A program made the translations under genes and the position numbers. Below the pieces are notes generated by a model. It was not told the origin of the DNA, did not search any database, and was given only the letters and a program-made list of their open reading frames with translations. This document shows, piece after piece, positions 43,851-52,453 of a stretch of 64,000 nucleotides of DNA. Each line of letters opens with the position of its first letter. The first letter of the stretch is position 1. Source of the stretch: Clostridiaceae bacterium (GTDB taxonomy: Bacteria; Bacillota; Clostridia; Oscillospirales; Acutalibacteraceae); the NCBI GenBank assembly GCA_021769555.1, contig JAETSR010000003.1:124001-188000 (forward strand), given 5' to 3'.

Positions 43851-45918
43851 GAAGCTGCAAAAGCGCCTGATTATCCTGGGCGTGACGGCTGTTATAATAA
43901 TCGGAGCCATTGTGGGCGCGGTCCTGTACGTGCAGCACCGCAATGACCAGAAGACCGTGGAGGTCCAGCCCCTCTCCTATTTCACCACAGGCTACTGGGG
44001 CAGCGACACCTCCACAAGCGGCAATATAGTCTCGGACTATATGCAGGAGCTCTATCCCGACAGCTCCAAGTCCATAAGCGAGATATTCGTCGAGGAGGGC
44101 CAGAGCGTGGCTATAGGCGACCCCCTCCTTCAGTATAACAGGGAGGCCCTTGAGCTGGACGTGGAGGCCAAGACCGTGGCCCAGCAGCAGGTGCAGGTGC
44201 GCATTGACGAGGCCAACAGGCAGCTCAAAAAGCTGCAGAAGACCAAGGCCTATGTTGAACCTACGCCTACGCCGAAGCCGAAGGTCACCCCTACTCCCAA
44301 GCCCACCAAGAAGCCAACCCCCACTCCGACTCCGACTCCCAAGCCCACGCCCACCCCCTTCCCCACCCCGGACGTGAACGTGTACACGGAGCTCACCCTG
44401 GACTCGGTGCCCTACAGGGGCAGCGGCACGCCCTCGGACCCGTATGTGTTCCTATGCAAGGACGGTTATAAGCTGACCCCGGACTTTATGAAGCTCATGA
44501 TGGGGCTCCTCAATACGGATGAGCCCGCCATAAGCCCCGAGCCCACCTTTACCCCGGAGCCCTCGGAGACCCCAGCCCCCAATCCCGGGCCGGACGAGAC
44601 TCCCACTCCCGAGCCCACTGAGACCCCCACGCCTGAACCCACCGAAAGCCCCACTCCCCGGCCCTTTAAGCTGAACTCCCCCTTCGCGGCGGTGTTCGAG
44701 GTCCGGGAGCACGACTCCAACTACGGCAGCCTTATCTCAAAGGTCACCATAGACGGCACGGGCTTCTCGGGCACCGTGAACCTGCCGGGGCTCCTCAGCG
44801 GCGTTTCGGCGGCGGCCGACGTAGTGACGGACGCGGTGAACTCCCCGGCCCAGGTAAAGGCCGCGGCTACCCCCACCCCCACTCCCAAGCCCACCCCCGA
44901 GCCTGACAATTATAACCACATGAACTACACCAAGAAGGAGCTCGAGGACCTCATCAAGGCCAAAAAGCAGGAGATAACCAACCTTCAGCACGACATGAAG
45001 CAGGCCCAGCTGGACCTGGACAAGGCGAACAGGGCCCTTGAGAACTCCACCGTGCTCAGCACCGTTGACGGCCAGGTGCGCACGCTTATCGACATAGAAA
45101 CAGCCACATCTGAGGGCAGGCCCTTCCTAGTGGTCTCCGGCGCCCAGCAGTACTACGTGAACGGCACTCTCAGCGAGTCCCTGCTGGGGAGCGTGAATAT
45201 AGGGGACCAGGTAACAGTAAACTCCTGGTCCAACGGCATGAGCTATTCGGCCCAGATAGTGTCCATCTCAGACTACCCTGTGGATAACAACGGCTACTGG
45301 TCCTCGGACATGAACCCCAACAACTCCTTCTATGAGTTCACTGCGGTGCTTCTGGACGCGGACGACACCATACAGAACGGAAACTATGTGGACATCATGC
45401 TCAGCGTGAACGACGCCAGCGGGATGGACGCGCTGTATCTTGAGAAGATGTATATCCGGGAGGACGACTCCGGCTCCTATGTGATGAAGGCCGGCAAGGA
45501 CAACCGGCTCATGAAGTCCTATGTGACCGTGGGCAGGAGCCTCGGCAACGGATATGCTCTGGAAATCAAGTCCGGGGCGACACTTGAGGACTTTATCACC
45601 TTCCCCTACGGCCCCGATGTAAAGGAGGGCGTGCGGTGCGTGCTCCAGGAGACCGGCGAGCCGCCCTTCCCTGAGGGCAGCGGTGACTTCCCCGAGAGCG
45701 GCACGGACGGCGCGGACGGCCCCGTGGTAAGCGTGCCCGGCGGCGGTATGATTGACGGCGGCGGGGACGAGTTTACGCCGGAGGAAGGCGGAGATGTAAG
45801 CGAACCTGTTGAAAGCGACCCGGCCCAGGCTATCCCCGAGGGCGGCGTTATCACAGGCAGGACCGAGGAGGGCGTCACTTTTGAAACGGAAGACGGAGGA
45901 GGGATAATCCTTGATTGA
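43840..45918 (+). CDS. Second adaptor, hairpin split by Pro/Thr-rich spacer and extra domain
   Basis: 692-residue membrane-fusion-like protein. One N-terminal helix (RLIILGVTAVIIIGAIVGAVLYV) and the usual entry strand region SISEIFVEEGQSVAIGDPLLQYN lead into the first helix of the adaptor hairpin (VAQQQVQVRIDEANRQLKKLQK). Where the hairpin tip should be there is instead ~230 residues: a (TPTPKP)-type spacer, a small domain (SVPYRGSGTPSDPYVFLC), a second Pro/Glu/Thr spacer, a further beta-rich domain and a third short TPTPKP run. The returning helix (LEDLIKAKKQEITNLQHDM) then resumes, with NSTVLSTVDGQVRTLID and the barrel. The C-terminus is Gly/Asp-rich. It overlaps the ATPase gene by 11 bases. 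Confidence 0.82.
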   Translation: MKNKKLQKRLIILGVTAVIIIGAIVGAVLYVQHRNDQKTVEVQPLSYFTTGYWGSDTSTSGNIVSDYMQELYPDSSKSISEIFVEEGQSVAIGDPLLQYNREALELDVEAKTVAQQQVQVRIDEANRQLKKLQKTKAYVEPTPTPKPKVTPTPKPTKKPTPTPTPTPKPTPTPFPTPDVNVYTELTLDSVPYRGSGTPSDPYVFLCKDGYKLTPDFMKLMMGLLNTDEPAISPEPTFTPEPSETPAPNPGPDETPTPEPTETPTPEPTESPTPRPFKLNSPFAAVFEVREHDSNYGSLISKVTIDGTGFSGTVNLPGLLSGVSAAADVVTDAVNSPAQVKAAATPTPTPKPTPEPDNYNHMNYTKKELEDLIKAKKQEITNLQHDMKQAQLDLDKANRALENSTVLSTVDGQVRTLIDIETATSEGRPFLVVSGAQQYYVNGTLSESLLGSVNIGDQVTVNSWSNGMSYSAQIVSISDYPVDNNGYWSSDMNPNNSFYEFTAVLLDADDTIQNGNYVDIMLSVNDASGMDALYLEKMYIREDDSGSYVMKAGKDNRLMKSYVTVGRSLGNGYALEIKSGATLEDFITFPYGPDVKEGVRCVLQETGEPPFPEGSGDFPESGTDGADGPVVSVPGGGMIDGGGDEFTPEEGGDVSEPVESDPAQAIPEGGVITGRTEEGVTFETEDGGGIILD

Positions 45919-47176
45919 GAATATACGCCTGTCATTCCAGGGGATATGGGCCCATAAAATGCGCTCGTTTCTGACAATGCTGGGCATAATCATCGGCATC
46001 GCCTCCATTATCTCCATCGTTTCGACTATAAAGGGCACCAACGAGCAGATAAAACAGAACCTTATCGGCGCGGGGAACAACGTCACAAAGGTGCAGCTTT
46101 ACCACACCAACGACGGCAATTACCCCTATACCATCGACTATGAGGGCATTCCGGACGGCGTGCCGCTTATGAACGACGAGCTGTTTGAGGCCATACGGAA
46201 CCTCCCAAATGTTACGTCGGCGGCGGCCTATACCAAGCGCCAGGGCGGCAACACCAACTATTTCTACGGCACCGCCTCCCTCTCCGGCTGCCCTACCTAC
46301 GGGGTGGACAACAGCTATTTCGAGACATGCGGCTATGTTATCAAGGAAGGGCGCATGTTCGTGCCCAACGACATGAGCGGCTTTAGGCCGGTGGTGATAC
46401 TGGACGACAACGCCGCAAAGAGCCTGTTCCAGGGTGAGGACCCGGTGGGCAAGACTATAGAGTGCAACTCCATCGCCTTAGTCGTGGTGGGAGTTGTGGA
46501 GCTGGACACCAAGTTCGAGCCGGTGATAAACTCCATTGAGGACTACTACACATATATGGACTCAAGGACCTCCGGTGCCGTGTTCCTGCCCGACGCGCTC
46601 TGGCCCGCCCTTTTCTCCTACGACGAGCCCAAGGAGGTGGCCGTTCAGGTGAGCTATACCGAGGCCATGTCCGCGGCGGGCAAGGCTGTGGCGGACCTGA
46701 TGAATACCTATAACACCAACTCCAACGGCATACTCTACAAGGCCGAGGACACCCTCGAGCAGGCCAAGGAGCTCCAGGACCTCTCAAACGCCACGAACCA
46801 GCAGCTGGTCTGGATAGCCAGTATCTCCCTTCTGGTGGGCGGCATCGGCGTTATGAACATCATGCTGGTGTCCGTCACCGAGCGCACCCGGGAGATAGGC
46901 CTGAAGAAGGCCATAGGGGCCAAAAAGAGCCGCATACTCTGGCAGTTCCTCACCGAGGCGGCGGTGCTCACAAGCATGGGCGGCCTCCTGGGCGTGGGGA
47001 CCGGCATAGGCCTTGCGGAGGTCATTTCCAGGATTGCGGAGACCCCTGTGGCAATAAGCGTGCCGGCCATAATCTTCGGCGTGGTGTTCTCCATGGTCAT
47101 CGGGATAATCTTCGGGCTGATACCGTCTATCAAGGCGGCTAACCTCAACCCCATCGACGCGCTGAGGCACGAATAA
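45911..47176 (+). CDS. MacB/FtsX-type ABC permease
   Basis: 421-residue permease of the exporter. It has one N-terminal membrane helix (SFLTMLGIIIGIASIISIVS), a ~230-residue extracellular MacB_PCD domain (VTKVQLYHTNDGNYPY ... GVVELDTKFEP), and three C-terminal helices with the FtsX/MacB signature VTERTREIGLKKAIGAKKSRILWQFLTEA and the closing GLIPSIKAANLNPIDALRHE. Its ATPase is the separate gene at 42717. TTG at 45911, 8 bases inside the preceding gene and after GGAGGAGGG, is the best start. Such permeases drive extracytoplasmic conformational change to export peptides, lipoproteins or antibiotics rather than form wide channels. Confidence 0.92.
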   Translation: MIENIRLSFQGIWAHKMRSFLTMLGIIIGIASIISIVSTIKGTNEQIKQNLIGAGNNVTKVQLYHTNDGNYPYTIDYEGIPDGVPLMNDELFEAIRNLPNVTSAAAYTKRQGGNTNYFYGTASLSGCPTYGVDNSYFETCGYVIKEGRMFVPNDMSGFRPVVILDDNAAKSLFQGEDPVGKTIECNSIALVVVGVVELDTKFEPVINSIEDYYTYMDSRTSGAVFLPDALWPALFSYDEPKEVAVQVSYTEAMSAAGKAVADLMNTYNTNSNGILYKAEDTLEQAKELQDLSNATNQQLVWIASISLLVGGIGVMNIMLVSVTERTREIGLKKAIGAKKSRILWQFLTEAAVLTSMGGLLGVGTGIGLAEVISRIAETPVAISVPAIIFGVVFSMVIGIIFGLIPSIKAANLNPIDALRHE

Positions 47177-47187
47177 GGGATATACAA

Positions 47188-47232
47188 AAAACAAGACAGA
47201 CCCTGTAAAAGCGGCCTGTCTTGTTTTATTTT
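47188..47232. terminator. Terminator after the export operon
   Basis: AAAACAAGACAG (47188-47199) pairs with CTGTCTTGTTTT (47216-47227), 16-base loop, followed by ATTTTTC. The A/T-flanked arms make it usable from both strands, closing the facing gene at 47238 as well. Confidence 0.88.
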
Positions 47233-47237
47233 TCAAA

Positions 47238-47768
47238 CTATTGCTTCAAATATTCATCGCTCCAAAGCTGGGCCTCCACATAATGAAACCCTGTGCCGCG
47301 CAGCAATGGGCCCAAGCCTCCGTGTTTATCAAAAAGCCTGCGGAACTCGTCCAGGGAGAGAAGCTCAGCCTCTCCGCGCCGTTCAAATACCGCGCCGCTG
47401 TCCCCAACGGTAAAGCTGATATGGCAGGGACGGATTTTCTTTAGCGGCAGCTCCGTCCTTACCCCCTTACCGAACCATTCCCAAAGATAGCCGCTGCCCT
47501 CCGCCACGAATGACAGCGGGTGCTCCTCCTCCGGCTCGCCGCCCATCTGTATGAACCGCGCGTGAAGATACGCATCCTGACTTTGACGGAGAGCGTAGTA
47601 GTTCTCAAAGTCCGCAAAGCGATAGAAGGCGGTGGTATCCGGGTGCTCCCGGGCAAGCTCCGCCGCAAAGCGGAAGGCTTCCTCCTTCGGCAGGCGCATG
47701 ATGTTCATAAGCGGCACGCAGTCCGGGTGGGAATAATTCACAAGGACAAGCTCGTCAAAAGCTTTCAC
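47238..47768 (-). CDS. Conserved-looking protein of unknown function
   Basis: 176 residues, soluble, no signal peptide or membrane segment. Seen: an N-terminal part (FDELVLVNYSHPDCVPLMNIMRL), an acidic helix (PKEEAFRFAAELAREHPDTTAFYRFADFENYYALR), an aromatic segment (YLHARFIQMGGEPEEEHPLSFV, SGYLWEWFGKG) and a C-terminal HYVEAQLWSDEYLKQ. I do not recognise the family. It begins 11 bases after pfkA on the same strand, so it may be co-transcribed. A role as an uncharacterised accessory or immunity-like protein would be a guess. Confidence 0.65.
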   Translation of the reverse strand: MKAFDELVLVNYSHPDCVPLMNIMRLPKEEAFRFAAELAREHPDTTAFYRFADFENYYALRQSQDAYLHARFIQMGGEPEEEHPLSFVAEGSGYLWEWFGKGVRTELPLKKIRPCHISFTVGDSGAVFERRGEAELLSLDEFRRLFDKHGGLGPLLRGTGFHYVEAQLWSDEYLKQ

Positions 47769-47779
47769 GCAAGCACACC

Positions 47780-48748
47780 TTAAATGGACAGCCTTGCAGA
47801 GACCCTGTAAAGGTTCTCGTCAAAAATCCTGGGCATATTCAGGGCCTCGGTGATGTCGAAGTCCACAATCTGCTCGCCCTTCATGGCAACGACCCGGTTG
47901 GACGCGCCGTTATACAGCAGCTCCACGGCGTGATAGCCCATGCGGCTGGCGACTACCCGGTCCCTAAGGGTGGGGGAGCCTCCCCGCTGCACATGGCCCA
48001 GGACCGTGGCCCGGCTCTCTATGCCCGTGGCCGCCTGGATTCGCTCGGTGAGCTCCTGGGTATGGCCCACGCCCTCGGCCACAACTATGATGTAATGCCG
48101 CTTGCCGGTCTGCTGGGCGGCCTTCATGCGGTCCACTATATCCCTCTGGAAGTCGTAGGGCACCTCGGGCACAAGAGTAGCCATAGCGCCCACGGCTATG
48201 CCGGTATTCAGGGCAATGTCCCCGCAGCGGCGGCCCATGACCTCCACGACGCTGCAGCGGTCGTGGGACTCGGTGGTGTCCCGGATACGGTCTATCATCT
48301 CCATGGCCGTGTTCAGGGCCGTGTCGTAGCCTATGGTGTAGTCCGTGCAGGCGATGTCGTTGTCGATGGTGCCGGGCACGCCCACGCAGGATATTCCGGC
48401 CCCGCAAAGGTCCCTGGCCCCCCTGAAGGAGCCGTCGCCGCCGATTACAACTACGCCCTCAATACCCTTATCACGGCAGAACTTCGCCGCCTTCTCAACG
48501 CCCTCCTGAGTGTTGAACTCGGGGCTGCGGGCGGTGAACAGGGCCGTGCCGCCATGCTGCATGATGTCGGAGACGCTGCGCATGTTCATCTCCTTAATGT
48601 CGCCGTTCAGAAGGCCGTTATAGCCGCGCATTACCCCGTAGACGTTCATGCCAAAGGAGATGGCGCTGCGCACCACAGCCCTGACAGCCGCGTTCATGCC
48701 CGGGGCGTCGCCGCCGCTGGTGAGTACTGCTATTGTTTTTGCTCCCAT
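47780..48748 (-). CDS. pfkA: ATP-dependent 6-phosphofructokinase
   Basis: Phosphorylates fructose 6-phosphate; the key committed step of glycolysis. 322 residues, the bacterial PfkA length. Motifs: TSGGDAPGMNAAVRAVV (ATP loop), IGGDGSFRGA, GVPGTIDNDIACTDYTIGYDTAL (catalytic TIDND with Asp base), VEVMGRRCGDIAL, and HVQRGGSPTLRDR (fructose 6-phosphate site). The GGDGS sequence favours ATP over pyrophosphate as donor. The start ATG at 48748 has GGAGGG upstream. 156 bases separate it from dnaE. Confidence 0.96.
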   Translation of the reverse strand: MGAKTIAVLTSGGDAPGMNAAVRAVVRSAISFGMNVYGVMRGYNGLLNGDIKEMNMRSVSDIMQHGGTALFTARSPEFNTQEGVEKAAKFCRDKGIEGVVVIGGDGSFRGARDLCGAGISCVGVPGTIDNDIACTDYTIGYDTALNTAMEMIDRIRDTTESHDRCSVVEVMGRRCGDIALNTGIAVGAMATLVPEVPYDFQRDIVDRMKAAQQTGKRHYIIVVAEGVGHTQELTERIQAATGIESRATVLGHVQRGGSPTLRDRVVASRMGYHAVELLYNGASNRVVAMKGEQIVDFDITEALNMPRIFDENLYRVSARLSI

Positions 48749-48904
48749 ATTTTTGTTCCCTCCAAGTTTACCCGGGGGCTTGGAGCCGCCCGGTCATTAA
48801 CAGTTTTACCCTTTAATTATACCAAATCTGCCGGAATTATCAAGAGGTTGGTTGATATTTTCACGGCCCATATTTGCGTTTTAGCAATATTTTCGGCCTC
48901 TCCC

Positions 48905-51900
48905 CTAATCCCCCGCAACATACCGGGCGTTATCCTCCCCGAGCAGGCGCCCGAGGGCCGTCATAAGCTGACGGCTGATGTCCACCCTGTACCTTGCCGG
49001 GGCCTTTGTAAGCTTTCCGGTGTCCCTAAAGAGGATGAACACGTCGTTATGCCCGCCCTCAAATATGTCGATATACTGCATGGCCTTTTTTAGCCTTTTG
49101 TCATCCTGTGAGTCCACCCTCAGGTACAGCCCCGGGCGCGAGGACTTCTTTGCCCCTGCCCCCTTCTGCCCGGGCTTCGGCGGCGCCAGGACCTTGTCGC
49201 ACAAGACCTCCGGTTCCCTGTCCTCCTGGAAGCTCAGCCGGCCCTGGGCCTCCACTACCGCGCCCTCATACAGAAGGTTTCCGTACTGCTCAAGAACGCT
49301 CGGGAAAATCAGGCCGTTTACAGCGCCGGACATGTCCTCAAGGGTGATAAAGGCCATTGTCGTCCCCGAGCGGGTGTCCTTTCGCCGCAGCGACGTGACT
49401 ATCCCCAGCACAGCCACCCTCTGCCCGTCGGTATAGACCATCCCCCCGGCCTCCCCCTGGGCGCTGAGAAGTATGTCGCTGCTCTTCGCGTACCTGCCCC
49501 CGGCATACAGCTCTGAGTATGCGGACATGGGGTGTCCGCTGAGGTACATGCCCGTGACCTCCTTCTCCCCCGCCAGCTTCTCCATCTGGGGGAAATCCTC
49601 GGCCTTCGGCAGGGGCTCCTCGCGCTCCTCCCCCATGAGCTGGGGCGAGTCAAAGAAGCCCACCTGCCCCTCGATGTTCCTGCGGCGGGCGCCGTCCAGC
49701 TCATTCATAATGCTATCAAGGCCCATGAGCATTTCCCGGCGGTTGTTCCCAAGGCCGTCCAGGGCCCCGCATTTTATCAGGCTCTCTATGGCCCGCCTGT
49801 TTATGTCCTTGCCGCTCATGCGCTTGCAGAAGTCCCTGAATGAGGTGAACTTACCGTTATTCTCCCGCTCCCCCTCCATCCTGATTATCACCGAGCGCCC
49901 CAGGTTCTTCACAGCCGCCAGCCCGAAGCGCAGGCTCTGCCCGTCCGCGGTGAAGCCCACGCCGCTGTAGTTCACATGGGGCGGCAGCACCGAGAGCCCC
50001 AGCCGCTTGCACTCCTCCATATACTCGGCCACCTTGCCGGTGCTCCCCAGCACGCTTGAGAGCAGGGCCGCCATATACTCCCTGGGGTAATGGCACTTGA
50101 GATAGGCTGTCTGGTATGCCACCAGGGCATATGCCGCGGCATGGGCCTTATTAAAGGCATAGGACGCGAAGTCCTGTATCTCCCGGAAAAGGGCCTCCGC
50201 CGTGGCCGCGTCCACTCCCCGGTTGAGGCAGCCCTCTACCTCCCAGCTGCCGTCCTCACGGCGCTGGCCGTGGATGAATATCTGCCGCTCCTTCTCAAGG
50301 ACGTCGTGCTTCTTTTTTGACATGGCCCTGCGCACAATATCGGCCCTTCCGAGAGAGTACCCGGCCAGGTCCCGGAATATCTGCATGACCTGCTCCTGAT
50401 AGATTATGCAGCCGAAAGTCACGTCAAGTATTGGCTTTAAAAGTGGGTGCTGGTACTTGACCCTTGACGGGTCCCGGGTGTTTTCAATGTACATGGGTAT
50501 AAACTGCATCGGCCCCGGCCGGTACAGGGAGATTATAGCTATCAGGTCCTCTATCCCCCTGGCCTGGGACTGCACCACCAGCCGGGTCATCCCCGCCGAC
50601 TCCAGCTGGAACACCCCCACCGTATGGCCGTCCTCCAGCATTTTGAAGGTCTCCCTGTCGTCCGGAGGCACATTTTCAATGGAGAAGCCGGGCTCAGACT
50701 TTCGTATCAGCTTCTCTGCATTGTCAATAACAGACAGGTTCCGAAGGCCCAGAAAGTCCATCTTCAAGAGCCCCAGCTCCTCCACGGTAGTCATGGTGAA
50801 CTGGGTAACTATAACGTTGTCGTTCCTCGCCAGGGGCACGTACTCCATCACCGGCCTGTCGGTAATGAGCACCCCCGCCGCGTGAGTGGCGGTGTTCCTG
50901 GGCATACCCTCCACCTTCATTGCCATGCTCACCAGGGCCTGCACCTGGGCGTCGGACTCGCATTTATCCCTGAAATCCTTGGAGGACTTCAGGGCCTTCT
51001 CAAGGGTAATGCCCAAATCCGAGGGCACGAGCTTTGCCACCTGGTCCACCTTGTTGTAGGGGATAGCCATGGCCCGGCCCACGTCCCTTATGGCCGAGCG
51101 CGCGGCCATTGTGCCGAAGGTGACTATCTGCGCCACATGGTCCGCGCCGTACTTTTCCAGAACATACTCGATTATCTCACCCCGGCGCTCGTCGCTGAAG
51201 TCTATGTCAAAGTCCGGCATACTCACCCGCTCGGGGTTGAGAAAGCGCTCGAAGATGAGGCTGTAGCGTATCGGGTCGATATTGGTTATGCCTATGCTGT
51301 AGGCGGCTATGCTCCCCGCGCCGGAGCCACGCCCCGGGCCCACGGGTATGCCTATGCTCCTGGCGTAACGTATAAAGTCCCAGACTATGAGATAATAGTT
51401 CACATAGCCCATCTGAGTTATGGTCCTTATCTCATATTCCAGCCGGTCCTCAAGCTCTTTGCCCGGGTCGTCGCCGTACCTGTTTCTGAGCCCCTCCCGG
51501 CAGATACGCTCAAAGAACTCCTGGTTGGGGGAGCCGTCGGGGGTGTCGAAATGGGGCAGCTTCGTCTTGCCGAACTCGAACTCCACATTACAGCGCTCAG
51601 CTATCCTCACCGTGTTGTCCGCGGCCTCAGGGTGCTCCGGGAAGAGGGCGCGCATTTCCTCCTCGGTCTTAACATACAGCTCCCCGGAGCCGAAGTCCAG
51701 CCCCCCCTCCTCCTGGATGGTGCGGCCGGTCTGTATGCACATGAGCACCCGGTGCATTTCCTGGTCCTCGGGGGCGATATAGTGGCAGTCGTTTGTAACC
51801 ACGAGGGGTATGCCCGTCTCCTGTGATAATTTTATAATGCTTGGGTTGACATAATGCTCATCGTTCAGCCCGTGGTCCTGAAGCTCCAGAAAGAAATTCT

Positions 51901-52402
51901 CAGGCCCGAAAATCTCCCTGTAGCGCAGCGCGGCCTCCTTTGCCTCCTCATAGTCCCCCCGGAGAATGGCCCGGGGTATCTCCCCGGACACACAGGCCGA
52001 GAGGGCGATAAGCCCCTCGCTGTGCTCGCGCATCAGGTCAAAGTCAATGCGCGGCCTGTTGTAGAAGCCCTCTATCCAGGCCTTGGAGACCATGGCGATA
52101 AGGTTTCGGTATCCGGTCTGGTTCTCGCACAGCAGCACAAGATGGCGGTTCTCCCGGTCGAACTCGCTGACCTTATCAAAGCGGGTGCGCTTGGCCACAT
52201 AGACCTCGCAGCCGATTATGGGCTTTATCCCCCGCTTCTTCGCCGCCTTATAGAAGTCCACCACGCCGTACATATTGCCGTGGTCTGTTATAGCCACCAT
52301 GTCCTGGCCCAGCTCACTGGCCCGGTCCAGAAGGCGCTCTATCCTGCATGCTCCGTCCAGCAGGCTGTACTCCGTATGCACGTGCAGATGTGCAAAAGCC
52401 AT
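48905..52402 (-). CDS. dnaE: DNA polymerase III alpha subunit, DnaE type
   Basis: Replicative polymerase, 1165 residues. N-terminal PHP domain (FAHLHVHTEYSLLDGA at 2-17; DHGNMYG), then the family C polymerase palm with the catalytic acidic motif MPDFDIDFSDERRGEIIEYV and GPGRGSGAGS, fingers, tandem helix-hairpin-helix, and a C-terminal OB fold (GGMVYTDGQRVAVLGIVTSLRRKDTRSGTTMAFITLEDMSG). The C-terminal region is that of the DnaE1 type used by most bacteria rather than the short Bacillus DnaE or PolC. ATG 52402 follows a GGGGAGTGGC site. It sits directly between whiA and pfkA; dnaE-pfkA adjacency is common in Firmicutes. Confidence 0.97.
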   Translation of the reverse strand: MAFAHLHVHTEYSLLDGACRIERLLDRASELGQDMVAITDHGNMYGVVDFYKAAKKRGIKPIIGCEVYVAKRTRFDKVSEFDRENRHLVLLCENQTGYRNLIAMVSKAWIEGFYNRPRIDFDLMREHSEGLIALSACVSGEIPRAILRGDYEEAKEAALRYREIFGPENFFLELQDHGLNDEHYVNPSIIKLSQETGIPLVVTNDCHYIAPEDQEMHRVLMCIQTGRTIQEEGGLDFGSGELYVKTEEEMRALFPEHPEAADNTVRIAERCNVEFEFGKTKLPHFDTPDGSPNQEFFERICREGLRNRYGDDPGKELEDRLEYEIRTITQMGYVNYYLIVWDFIRYARSIGIPVGPGRGSGAGSIAAYSIGITNIDPIRYSLIFERFLNPERVSMPDFDIDFSDERRGEIIEYVLEKYGADHVAQIVTFGTMAARSAIRDVGRAMAIPYNKVDQVAKLVPSDLGITLEKALKSSKDFRDKCESDAQVQALVSMAMKVEGMPRNTATHAAGVLITDRPVMEYVPLARNDNVIVTQFTMTTVEELGLLKMDFLGLRNLSVIDNAEKLIRKSEPGFSIENVPPDDRETFKMLEDGHTVGVFQLESAGMTRLVVQSQARGIEDLIAIISLYRPGPMQFIPMYIENTRDPSRVKYQHPLLKPILDVTFGCIIYQEQVMQIFRDLAGYSLGRADIVRRAMSKKKHDVLEKERQIFIHGQRREDGSWEVEGCLNRGVDAATAEALFREIQDFASYAFNKAHAAAYALVAYQTAYLKCHYPREYMAALLSSVLGSTGKVAEYMEECKRLGLSVLPPHVNYSGVGFTADGQSLRFGLAAVKNLGRSVIIRMEGERENNGKFTSFRDFCKRMSGKDINRRAIESLIKCGALDGLGNNRREMLMGLDSIMNELDGARRRNIEGQVGFFDSPQLMGEEREEPLPKAEDFPQMEKLAGEKEVTGMYLSGHPMSAYSELYAGGRYAKSSDILLSAQGEAGGMVYTDGQRVAVLGIVTSLRRKDTRSGTTMAFITLEDMSGAVNGLIFPSVLEQYGNLLYEGAVVEAQGRLSFQEDREPEVLCDKVLAPPKPGQKGAGAKKSSRPGLYLRVDSQDDKRLKKAMQYIDIFEGGHNDVFILFRDTGKLTKAPARYRVDISRQLMTALGRLLGEDNARYVAGD

Positions 52403-52453
52403 TTTCCTCTGCCACTCCCCTCAGCGCTCAAATTAACATAATCTTAAATGCCA

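Noticed and set aside
44260..44390. Short tandem repeats that could suggest a CRISPR-like or satellite array
   Set aside because: They are in-frame TPTPKP codons within the adaptor gene, with no unique spacers.
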